From positions 72,883,501 to 72,947,500 of the forward strand of contig CM027384.1 in the NCBI GenBank assembly GCA_015680905.1: 64,000 nt of DNA, given 5' to 3'. The notes below the pieces were generated by a model, which was not told the DNA's origin, searched no databases, and was given only the letters and a program-made list of their open reading frames with translations. The position numbers and the translations under genes are program-made. Every line of letters starts with the position of its first letter. Within the stretch, counting starts at the first letter, position 1. Below are positions 12,301 to 22,746 of this stretch, one piece after another. This DNA is from Coptis chinensis (Eukaryota > Streptophyta > Magnoliopsida > Ranunculales > Ranunculaceae).

Positions 12301-15300
12301 CATTTACCCGCAAATAATTTACCTTTAGGGTCTGTAAAAATAATTGTATTATAGGTATCGTAAGAAAATATATGATCTGCTAAAAACTCAATCGTCTTTC
12401 TTTGGTTTAGTCATGAAAATGAAAGTTTGAATATATATGTTACCCTTCTGGTAAAGACCTGAGATATGGGGCCTTGTTGTGTGTCTTGCAAAAGGCTCTT
12501 CTTGCAGTTACAAATCTATAGATAACTGTACCAGTGTTTTGAAGCTACTACGATAACTCTGAATATAGAAGTATTTCACACTAATAACCCCCCCTCTCTT
12601 TCTCTAAACTATCCTTATTGTGGAGAAATTTTTGTAGTCTCAGTCCACATTAGTAGCTCTCCCTATTTTTCTGCACCTGCACTCTTCTGCAGTGTGGCAA
12701 GCGTACAAATATGTGTCTTTGTTCTGACTCGGTAGAACTGAGAAGCGCGTCTTACATTTTTTTCTCATAATTTTTAACTGAACGGTTTGATCTCCAGGTG
12801 AACCAGATGATGACAATAAAGAGCTTTTGCAAGCTGCAAACTATGCTCGTAGTGCCAGATGTATGCATCTTACTTGCTCAAACTGTTTTCATATTAATCT
12901 ACATAGGAATATATCTCCCCTTTTTCACTCTTTGATCTTGTATTTATAATTGCAGCTCTTGCCTATTCTGAGTTGTTCTGGAAAAGAGTGGAACCTGTTT
13001 TTGCTTTTCCTAGTTCAAATGACAAAACCTTCTTGAAACAACAGCAACAGGTAAGAACCAGGATTTACTTCAAACCTCATAAATGGCTAAAATGTTGGGC
13101 TGTTATTTCCCCTGTATGTTGTCTTTTTCACTTGTCTTCCATTTTCATGTATTTATTTTGGATCAGTTAAGCACTATGGAGCTTGAGAACACACTTTGTC
13201 TCAATTCTGGTGCTAAACATGAAACTGAGGTATCTCTGGTCAATGCAGAATCTGCTGAGTATATAGAGGAATAAAATTTCTCGCAGCTTGTATTTGTTTC
13301 CTTTTTGCTTTGCTTACCTTTTATCAATAATCATCGTTAGGCTTAAATCGGCACTATTATAGACATGATATAGATATTATATTACAGGCACTTCACCAAA
13401 AGTGCAAAATCATAACAATCTATGATTAACGAGCAACGCAGGTAAAAAGTTCAAAGTAAATTATATAGAGAAAATCTGAGATCGACTTAAATTTAGTGAA
13501 TGAGCCAACAATATGTGTAATATCTGGTCATTCTCGAGAATTGATATGTGATTGCTTCTTTGATACAATGTCAATTATTATTCAAGAAAAACTTTTAGAA
13601 CAAAGAATCAATGTTTCAATTGAAATTTAAACATACAAGGAAACACTAGTACTGCTTGTTTGCATTTTAAATTGAACTTTCATTTTGTGTTAAAGTCATT
13701 CTCCATGTGTATAATGAATGGTAACTTTTTGTAAGATAACTATATAAAATAAAAACTCACTGAAACTTCTTGATGGAAATGCTTTTGAATTTAATACTAT
13801 GGTTTGAGTATATGACTTGTGATTAACCTCATTCTGGAAAAAATGTTTGGTCTTTTAGGCTGATGTAGTGCTTATTGAAGAGGCCTCGTCTCAAAATATT
13901 GTTTGCGGTGAGAGGCAAGAATATCAACTAAATGGAACTGGGTCTGATGTATTAGATACTACTGTAGTCGCCCAATCACAAGACAACAGTGCTTCGTGTG
14001 GAGGATTAGTCGCTGATAGAAGTTTTGAGAATATGATCCCACTGTCTCAACTTCTGCTTTCAGCTATGATTGATGAAGATGAAATTGAAGAACTTAATTG
14101 TGATAATGGAGATATAAATGGAACTATGCATAATGCTTTCAAACCTAATGATGGGGACAGTGTGGAATCAGAAGTTGGTAAAAGTGACAGCAACCTGCTA
14201 TATAATGGTGAAAGTTTGCAAGAAACTAATGGTTTGGCGCCTTCAGAAGTTGAAGCGACTTCTCAGTCTGATCAAGACAGTTCTGACATTTCTTCCATTG
14301 ATTATCAAAACATGTCTTTTGAAGACAGATGCAGGTTGGAGCTTCAGAGCATTGGCCTCTACAATGAGAAGGTATATCTTTTCTGTTGAAGCCGTAGTTC
14401 TTTGTTTTTGTTCTAGTTCTTTGCCTGATGGTCGTATGCTTGAGTAAAGCTTTTCGATTGTGTGACCAAGAGGCAGCTTATTATTGGTTTATCTCTAATT
14501 TCCTGTTGTGTGCTTTTCTCCAGCTTTGTGCAGGAGAGCATGAAGAACAGGAGATTGATAGAGATATTACTGAACTTAGAAAGAAGCTTCACCAACAGGT
14601 TCCGTTGTGAAATTTATTTACTACCGTACATAATTTTGACTTTTTGATAATATATAAATGAAAATTTAAACTTCCAAAAAGTTGCTTGCTGTGAGCTCAT
14701 AAATTGACTTGCATGTAGTTTGTCCTGTCCCTTTTAAAACGATGATGAGCATTTTGTGATTAATCATAATTTGTAAATTTTATCTATCTTGTTCTGGAAG
14801 AGTAATTGATTTTTCAATGATTTGATACTTGATAGGTGATTAAAAAGAAAGTGCAGTTGTGTAAATTAGATGAACTTGTTCAAAAGGAAAGAGATGCAGA
14901 AGGATGGTAAGAACGACAGAAATCTGGATAGTTTTCTGACTATTTTCTAGTAAGTTAATTCATTTTGAGGAAATATGCATAATGCACTTGGTCTATGCAG
15001 GGACCTTGAGCATTCTGCATTGAACAAACTTGTTGAAATAGCTTACAAAAGGTGCAAGGTAATCATTCTCTATATGTGCTCTGGCATACAACTGAATGCC
15101 ATTTTCCAGAACTTTGTGACATTAACAAGCCTGTAATGTTGTTATTTTTTTTTCTTTTGATGCCAAGTGAGCGAAGAATGTATCAGCTCCTACGCAAACA
15201 AGATTAGTCAAATCTATCCGGAACTCCAATCTATAAATCCATGCGGGGATGCCTTCTTATAACACCACATCGCCTTGATTATTAGGACCAGCTCCATGCT

Positions 15301-18046
15301 TTGCAGCAACATCTGCAGCAAAATAGTTTCTCTCCATGTATGAGTAACCATATATGACCTCAGCCTAGCTTCCCATCTTTTGATATAGAACCAGATCCAA
15401 AAGCACTGACAGCTGAAGCATAATCAGCCTGTACGTCTACATACATGACACCACTCTTTACTGACTGCTATTTCTGCACTTTGCACATTGGTGTCAACCA
15501 TACAGTTAGTGTTTCTTCCAGTAACTTTCTTCAGACCAAAAGAAACCTGCCATTGAATGCCTGGAGACTGCTACAATACCAACAGGACCACGGTTATCCT
15601 GGTTTGCCTGGTGTTCCCCATGATATAAGTGTCATCGGCTTTTGAATCTTTCTAACACAAGCTTCATATTTTTTATTTTTTTTGTGTTGGGATCATAATA
15701 TACTAATTAATGTGCCATAGTTCAAGGTTTTATTTCAGTTCTCATACTGTGATATGGTCTTATGAGGAACTGATTGAAGCTGTCGACAGTCTGGCATATT
15801 CATTGCTAAAGTAAAAACCAATATATTTAAAAGGATACAGTTTCGGTCAGTGCATAAGCACTAATTAAGTAATTAGTCTCAAAGGGTTGACAAGTATTTT
15901 AATGACAAAAGGGTTACTTCACTATTTTTCTCGCTAAGGTGTTGGGAGAGCGTCTGGAGTGACTACATGGTAACGGGGGGTTACTTGACCATGGTTTTTA
16001 AGGATTGTAGTTTCAACAATACCTTCATTGATTACAATCTTACATCCCCAATTCTCAAAGGGCTTCCAAAAAAACAGCAAAAATAAATAAATAAATAAAA
16101 TGGTGTTTCTGTTGCGGTACACTTATTTGGAGAGGGTCTTAATTTCCAAGTAGAGTATATGTGATCAAATTTATTCTGAGGGTGGTAAATTAGGTGGATC
16201 TGATTGAGGCCTATGATATGTGAATGGTTTACTTTTGGCACGCTAGAACTATTGGTATAGGGGTATGTATTAACCTATAAAAAAATGTGTAGTGTATCGC
16301 GCTTCACGAAAATCACCGTAAAGATTCATTCAAACGGTCTATTTCAACTATTTTCTGGAAACTCCCTATTCCTAGGTGTGATTAAGATCACAATATTTTG
16401 AGAGAATATTTTGAACAGATCAAAACTATTATGTTCCTTTGATATTGAATAGAATATATTTTGAACGCAAGTGGAGATGTTAAAGCTTTAGGTTAATCTG
16501 CGTATCATACCGGGGTGTTCTGTCATAATGTCTTAAACAGAATGTTTTGCAAGGAACTAGGTGACATTGACACCGTAAGTCTATCAGTATCCGACACAGT
16601 GAAGTACCAAATATTGAAGTATACAACCTTCCATATATCCACGTGTCGTATCTGACACAGATGCGTTATTCTTGTAATATACGGAGTCTTGATGTGACAT
16701 TGGCATGGTCGTGTTAGAACAACTGGACTTTGATTTTTTAGTATTTCAATGAAGAATGTAGTTTATGGGAAATTTTTCCACCACAATGAGATGGAAATGC
16801 TACATTTTAGAAATTTGCACTATGTTAGTGATGGACCCATGAAGTGCATCTGCAATCAATTATGTCAGGCCTGTTCAAGGAGGAGAGCCAGAAAGGTTTC
16901 AAAACAAAAGGCTAGAGCTTTTGCTGAGCGAACTATTGCAAGATGTCGGGACTATGAGAAAACTGGTAAAAGTTGTTTCCTTGAGACTGGACCATACAAT
17001 GTCCTTTCATCTCCGTGCAGTGATGTTTCCAACAATGCCGAAAGTGTTGGAGCTATTGAATTTTGTGATAGTCAAGTACAGTCAGGTATGCTTTTCTGAA
17101 TATTCATTTATGTGTGAATTGTGATTTAAATGGTGCCTTCTTCATTTGAAGTTTGAACACATTGCTCTTTGGAAGGACAACGATTTGTGTCCCTCTGTGT
17201 GGTTAAACCTGTCGAGGAGGGCACATAAAATAGCACCTAAAATCTGAATTTTCTGTTTATGTATGGTTGGAAGCCCCACCTCCCACCTTAAACGCTTCAC
17301 CTTCTGAATGTTGCATCATAAGCAGTTTGTACTCATTAAGTGTTTCTCATGTTGGTTCATTTGCAGACAAGGGTGTCTCTTCTACTAGGATTGAGGAACA
17401 TAGTACTCGTGGTCATACACTTATTAGGGTTCCTAATGCTCGACCTCTAAGCAGAAAGGCTTTTCAGAAACTTCAACCAAAGTTGAAAAGAGTGAGAGAG
17501 AGGAAAACCTTTGACAATGCTGGCAATGCTGCCTCTTCTTGCATTGGCACAAAGAGAAGGAGAAATGAGAGGATGAAAGATCAGCATAAAGATATGTCAA
17601 CTACGAAATCTGTTGTCAAAGTTAAAAATTGTTTTCCACCTAGAGATTGCAATGGTAAGTTCATAACAAAACCGAAGTCCAGGAAGAATACAGCTCAGCC
17701 TTCAACCTCAGGGAATGGTGTTCTTGACAGGTTTCCTGGAACAACATATCCAGTTTTCTCTTCTTTGGAAACTCCAGAGACTAATGAAATCGGTAAAGCA
17801 AATGAATCAGAATTGCCAGCATTGAGCAAAATTTGTCAGGATTCAACTGGAAAAGTTGATGAATTCATTGACTTTGAAGACTTGAACCTTTCATATATAG
17901 GCCAAGTAGATCTCAGATCACCTGGTAAACATTTCACTCCTAATGCTGCCTCTTCAGATACTGATGAAGTTATTGTACAAGAGTGTTATACAGACGGACT
18001 TGAAGTACCAACAGATGACCTGTCAGAATTGGATTTATTCATCTAA
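9324..18046 (+). CDS. ADA3-like SAGA subunit family protein (plant At4g29790/At2g19390 family), about 1047 aa
   Basis: Exons read by eye: 9324-9362 (tentative), 9496-9731, 10887-11063, 11313-12071, 12156-12253, 12798-12860, 12956-13050, 13167-13229, 13859-14371, 14524-14598, 14836-14906, 15001-15058, 16869-17085, 17367-18046. All junctions are GT..AG and the phases sum to 1048 codons. Family hallmarks appear in order: HRPQKISQKRR, SEDVLSPA, EPDDDNKELLQAANYARS, FWKRVEPVFAF, MIPLSQLLLSAMIDEDE, RCRLELQSIGLY, a DI-TELRKKLHQQ coiled-coil stretch, ALNKLVEIAYKRCKA and KQKARAFAERTIARC. The LELQSIGLY-to-RTIARC part (about residues 665-790) is the ADA3-like region. ADA3 joins GCN5 and ADA2 in the histone-acetyltransferase module in the nucleus; this role is from family knowledge and moderately certain. 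GTKRRRNER in the last exon is a possible nuclear localisation signal. Family members usually have a longer conserved N-terminus that I do not find. Confidence 0.82.
10260..10560. repeat. Degenerate ~141-bp direct repeat within intron 2 of the ADA3-like gene
   Basis: TGACAGTTATGGGCTT(A/G)GGTTTCT starts at 10268 and again at 10409. It is followed in both copies by diverged but alignable sequence (GGACC(A/G)GAGAT..GATGAT). It is intronic and has no coding role. Confidence 0.5.
15135..15660 (-). mobile_element. LINE RNase H remnant in an intron of the ADA3-like gene
   Basis: This lies within the 1.8-kb intron 15059-16868. On the minus strand, about 15360-15260 encodes ERNYFAADVAAKHGAGPNN, matching the C-terminal signature of the plant LINE RNase H domain (..AAD-x-AAKHGA). 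The T-run at about 15147-15158 fits the poly(A) tail of a minus-strand copy. Stops and frameshifts break the rest. I did not find a target duplication. Confidence 0.6.
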
Positions 18047-19235
18047 AGAGAGTTGATATTACAACCCTGTTAAATTTCAGTAGTCCTCGCATTTTTTAAG
18101 ACAGTAGGAAATTGTTAGGGAAGACGATTTTTATGGATGTGGTTCTCTGAGATATTCTTTTTCTTTCTCTCAGATAAGTAGTTAAAACTTTCTTATACAT
18201 GTATTATTTTCATCGTCGTCATTGTTTTTGTTACACATCAAAGACCTGCTCACATGCCATAAGATGTAGAATTGGCTTCACATCACTAGCTTGCTTGGGT
18301 GTATTTTCTCAAGTCAGCCGTATCGTGAAACTACCTGACGCGTTAAAAGTCATTTGTTTTTTTTATCCTGATTTAGCCACAACTGTCCTTGTAAAACCTT
18401 GCTTGCTAAGACTGTTAGCCAAGGTAGGTTTTCTTTACAGAAAGCAGTAAAAACAAAAACGGTATGTTCCCTCTTATTTTCAACCTTTTAAAATTTTAAA
18501 CATTTCATTATTTTAAAAACAATTTTAGTTTTCGATTTAATCTGTAACTGAGAGGATACAAAAGTTTATTCTTCACCTGAAATACTTGTAAAACCTGGGA
18601 CGCCAAAGTGCCAAACTATCAAAGGCTCTGAATACTCCTAGATAGTGTTGTTGGTGTGTCGCATCTCTACAATATATGTAGCCGGGTTTTCCGGAACTAA
18701 CTCTCACCATGAACAGGCAAATTTTAATCTCTCTATTTATCTAATTGAGAAGTACCTCCCTCACTGAAATTATAACCAGCTCCTTTTTTTATTAATAATT
18801 TAGAAAACCCCTCCCCCTCTTTTTTCAATTAGCCCCCACTGTTTTTATTCCACACAATCAGAATCCATTGAAACCATGCTACTTATCCATCTTGAAAGAC
18901 CGGTTTGAAGATTGAACAATGTGTAGCTCAGTTTGCATACTTGTACCAAAAAATATGGCGATCCTTAATTACGTTCGATAAGGCTGAATAGCTAGAACCT
19001 TTTTTTTTTTTTTTTTTATTGTAGCGCATCTATTCCGATATGATTCTAGAAAAGAAACTTAAGAATTCCTACCTATATCCATCCTATCAACTTTAATTAG
19101 TATCAATATTTAATTCCTCCCTATCCATTCCTAACATTACTGTCACGGCAACTTGGGTGGAATGAGACTTAAAGATAAAAACAAATATACCCAGCTTCTT
19201 GTCTTATATTCCGTTCTTACTTTCTTTGGTCTTCT
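18047..19235. other. 3' flank of the ADA3-like gene and intergenic DNA
   Basis: Presumed 3' UTR, then AT-rich DNA with a T-run at about 19000-19018. The 83-aa frame at 18199-18450 has no recognisable features and is not called. Confidence 0.35.
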
Positions 19236-19243
19236 TATAAATA
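19236..19243 (+). promoter_or_regulatory. TATA box candidate for the small ORF at 19300
   Basis: TATAAATA lies 57 bp upstream of the ATG at 19300, at the end of a pyrimidine-rich stretch. The spacing is normal for a plant core promoter with a short 5' UTR. This is inference from sequence only. Confidence 0.4.
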
Positions 19244-19299
19244 CTCCCTCCCCTGTAACAAATCTAATATCAAATTGTTAGATTGAACTCCATATTAAG

Positions 19300-19518
19300 A
19301 TGAAGTACAAGAGGCTTCACAAATACGTTGTGAAGGAGGATGAATCTGATATTTTGTTGCCTGGAGCTGGTGAGCAGCAAAATTATGATGCTGGAAAGGT
19401 AACCAAACTAGTTCAAGCCATGCAAAGGATTATGTCAATTAAAGAACGACACACGCCAAATGTTGTGCTCCCATTAGGTGCGCCACAGAGTGAGGATATA
19501 CACATTTTGAGACGTTGA
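19300..19518 (+). CDS. Possible small protein gene, 72 aa, unrecognised
   Basis: An intronless frame starts MKYKRLHKYVVKED and ends EDIHILRR before TGA. The composition is protein-like: charged, not low-complexity, with a plausible amphipathic helix KVTKLVQAMQRIMSIKER at about residues 33-50. It has a TATAAATA box 57 bp upstream and an ATG in an AAG-ATG-AAG context. No signal peptide or transmembrane segment is visible. I do not recognise the family. It could be a young gene, a fragment of an older one, or a chance frame. Confidence 0.4.
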   Translation: MKYKRLHKYVVKEDESDILLPGAGEQQNYDAGKVTKLVQAMQRIMSIKERHTPNVVLPLGAPQSEDIHILRR

Positions 19519-20092
19519 GGCCTTGAAGGTCTTACAATCTTGATCTCACTAAGTTAAGAATGTAAATCTCCCCTATAAATAAGATGATTTCAGAACAAAA
19601 TTTGTCGTCCTGTTTTTCCACTACCATATAATTTCGAATCTTAAAAAAACCGAAATTTATAAAAAGGAATTGAAAAGATAAGTAAAATACAAGTTAATAA
19701 TGGAGTTTCCCGCACATGTGACCCCTTCCCAACCTACAACTTGTGCAAGGTAATTCAGGAGCTTAAAGAGATTTTCAAGAGCTATGACTGCAAGGTTAAA
19801 AGATGGCAAAGCATGAAAGCACCATAGTTGAAAAGGAACATAAGAAAATCTCCATTTATCTAAAATTACAGCAACATGGGTAGGAACTAAATAGCATGAA
19901 CAAATGTCAAAATTTATGTAGCACCACCGAGTTCAACCAAGTAACATTAAACAATTTATCAATAATAAGAAACACACTACTCTCTACTGTAAATCGGTCA
20001 AACGGAAACATCAAAACAATTTAGGAAAAATATATAAAGAGAATTACAAGTAACAGGAAACGGTACTCTAAAACTGAATCCACACGACAAGT
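19519..20092. other. Intergenic, nothing recognised
   Basis: AT-rich DNA between the small ORF and the inverted-LTR element, with no frame or repeat that I can support. Confidence 0.4.
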
Positions 20093-20097
20093 AGAAC

Positions 20098-20677
20098 TGT
20101 AATGACACTAGCGACAGAGAATTATATGGGAACAGAGAGAATGATCAGAAATTCGACGATGGTTTGAGGCGCGCAGATAACACTATCCTTAAGGTGTTAT
20201 TTGCCCCACTACAAGAGTTTGCTATTGGGTCTAGGCAAATTACCTCCAAGATACAACAAACCATAGAATACTGCGATTAGCAATACTGAAGAATTCTCAA
20301 AGCACTCTAATGAAACTTGCATTTGAAACTAAATATTGGAGGGAGAGGGAGAGAGATAATGAGAACATGACTCATTTCCTTATTACATAGGCTCTCTTTA
20401 TAGAGTTTCAATGTTGAATGAACAAACACACCTCTTCATGGATACCTTTTGGATGTACACACCACTTCAATGTATGACATGTGTATGTTCCTTACATTCA
20501 TTTGAAAGAACACAACAATTCTATTCTATTTAACTGTTTGGGATTCAGTTATAGTAACTGCAATTTCTCTGCTCATACATGAATGTGATCAGGTGCTCTA
20601 ATACATTGGACAGGATCCAATGCATCCAAGTACTACCAATATATAGCTTCTCAAACTATAATACAATCTCACCAATA
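20098..20677 (-). repeat. LTR, left arm (minus orientation)
   Basis: A 580-bp LTR whose U5 end (..CA) is at the outer left edge. Its inner start reads TATTGGTGAG on minus instead of the TGTTGGTGAG seen in the right arm, a one-base change of the terminal dinucleotide. The adjacent polypurine tract identifies it as the former 3' LTR. Confidence 0.82.
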
Positions 20678-21016
20678 ATCCCCCACTAGATTGTAATATA
20701 GGCCAATGCCTTTCCTTGGCAATTAAAATCATAATAACAATCCCCCACTAGATTGTAATATATGTGCAGTCTCAACCTTGGGATATCCTCATGAATACAA
20801 GATGGTGTCTTTCAAGTTAAACCATCAATTAGTGAAAGTATTTCAGAGTTTCAATGAAAACAATGGTGGCCTTAGCTAATTAAACCAAGTTTTCTACATG
20901 TCAGAACTAGAAATACTATGCACATGAATTATCTTTGTTTCTTCAAGATGCTTTCAACTTGTGTTAGCACTATTAAGGCCTTGTGCTTTAACTTGTGTTA
21001 GCACTATTAGCACTAT

Positions 21017-21592
21017 TGTTGGTGAGATTATATTATAGTTTGAGAAGCTATATATTGGTAGTACTTAGATGCATTGGATCTTGTCCAATTAATGTATTAG
21101 AGCACCTTATCACATTCATGTATGAGCAGAGAAATTGCAGTTACTATAATTGAATCCCAAACAGTTAAATAGAATTGAACTGTTGTGTTCTTTCAAATGA
21201 ATGTAAGGAACAGACACATGTCATACATTGAAGTGGTGTTTACATCCAAAAGGTATCCATGAAGAGGTGTGTTTGTTCATTCAACATTGAAACTCTATAA
21301 AGAGAGCCTATGTAATAAGGAAATGAATCATGTTCCCATTATCCCTCTCCCTCCAATATTCAGTTTCGAATGCAAGTTTCATTAGAGTGTTTTGAGAATT
21401 CTTCGGTTTTGCTAACCACAGTATTCTATGGTTTGTTGTATCTTGGAGGTAATTTGCCTAGACCCGATAGCAAACTCTTGTAGTAGGGGCAAATAACACC
21501 TTAAAGATAGTGTTATCTGCACGCCTCAAACCTTCGAATTTCTAATCATTCTCCATGTTCCCATATAATTCTTTGTTGCTAGTGTCATTACA
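21017..21592 (+). repeat. LTR, right arm (plus orientation)
   Basis: A 576-bp LTR beginning TGTTGGTGAGATT and ending GTGTCATTACA. It is the inverted counterpart of the left arm, with scattered substitutions and small indels. No internal retrotransposon sequence follows it; the next bases are the target duplication. Confidence 0.82.
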
Positions 21593-21616
21593 AGAACAAC
21601 CTCAGTTGCTCTACAA

Positions 21617-21965
21617 AGTCAACTACTACTTAACATGTGTATGTGGCATATATCTAACTCGCATTGAATGTTATGGTGTACCTTCAAAACCAAATTTCAT
21701 TGAGCAAATCTACATAGACACTTCCATATTTTTTTTCAAGGCACATAGCACATAAGCACTGAGAGTGATCAGAATTCAAAAAAACATTCTGGATAATGCA
21801 ACTCCCTGACGACCAAAGGAAGCAACACATGAGGACTAAAAAACACAAATCCAACTACTGCTGAACATATGTATATGGCACATATATAACTCGCATTAAA
21901 TGTTATGGAGTACCTTCAATTCATAAACAAATTTCATGGAGCAATATACATAGACATTTCCATAC
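21617..21965. repeat. 232-bp offset direct duplication
   Basis: A block starting AACTACTACT..AACATGTGTATGTGGCA at 21621 recurs diverged at 21853. Both contain ACTCGCATT-(G/A)AATGTTATGG-(T/A)GTACCTTC. It is non-coding. Confidence 0.6.
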
Positions 21966-22746
21966 AAGTGCCAACAAAAGAGGATATAACTAAGAATGTA
22001 GAGCTCAGGATCACAAACAGGGCATCCATCATTACATTTACTAGCAAAATGGCACATGCTATGTACGTGTGATGAAGTTAGTATTTGCGTCGTTCTCTCA
22101 TTTATTTTGACACGGTAGTAGCTCCGTTTGGGTTAAAAGCATTAGTGGTGGGCTCTAATCAAGTCAGCAGAGCGATCGTTCTGGGCCGAAAGGGGGTATG
22201 TGACCCAAAAAGTATTTTGGTTGGTTTCTGTCAGTCCTCATTCTCGAGCAATTTCTCTTTCCCTCTCCTTCCTCAACCAAACCCAACTGTCTCTCTCCCC
22301 ACCACAAACCCATCTCTCCTCTCTCTCTTTTCCACCTCTGCCCCAAGAAATAAAAACAGATAAATATGGGACAAGAAGTAGTTGGTGGGACCTAGGAAAA
22401 AAACATAACAAAACAAATAGTAAATTAGAATTGATAAAGGGACACGTGTTATAAGTAGTAGAGATAAGAGCTTCTCATCATCTAAAAAAATTTATGAGCT
22501 CTACTGCGGCTCAAAGCAGCTCATACCAAATTCTTCCCCCCTCTTTTTCACTTTCAAAATTCAAAATTTTACTGATTAAAGCTTCTACTGTGTAGTTTTT
22601 GTTGTTTTATTTCCCTGTTTAACCTGATCTGGTTTTCCTTTTGGGTTCAAGTAACTAGGTCTCACAAAGGATAAGGATAAGTTTCTTGCTTGATGTCCCA
22701 GTTACTCTGTCAACCTAGATTCTGATAACCTAAGTAGTTCTGGTAG
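21966..22746. other. Region upstream of LINE ORF1, probably including its 5' UTR
   Basis: There is a CT-rich tract at about 22250-22345, then AT-rich sequence up to the ORF1 start. The true 5' end of the LINE lies somewhere here, but I could not find a target duplication matching the bases after its poly(A) tail, so the boundary is unknown. Confidence 0.35.

Larger units (their letters stand above)
20093..21597. mobile_element. Retroelement derivative with two inverted Copia-type LTRs inside one 5-bp target duplication
   Basis: The unit runs 20098-21592 and is flanked by the direct 5-mer AGAAC at 20093-20097 and 21593-21597. The outer ends are TGTAATGACAC and GTGTCATTACA, so TG..CA termini are formed by the whole unit. 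The two LTRs (20098-20677 on minus, 21017-21592 on plus) are about 90% or more alike by eye and face away from a roughly 340-bp centre. Beside the left LTR, read on minus, is CTAGTGGGGGAT, a polypurine tract immediately before the LTR start, as in a normal 3' LTR. A second copy of this tract lies at about 20742-20754. There is no coding capacity, so it needs other proteins to move. Confidence 0.85.

Noticed and set aside
16749-16868. Extension of the RRRARK exon upstream to an ATG at 16749
   Set aside because: An AG acceptor at 16867-16868 joins in phase to the preceding exon and restores the family motif, so the upstream part is intron.
20098-21592. Interpretation as a DNA transposon with long terminal inverted repeats
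   Set aside because: The TG..CA termini, 5-bp duplication and a polypurine tract next to the arm identify the arms as retrotransposon LTRs.
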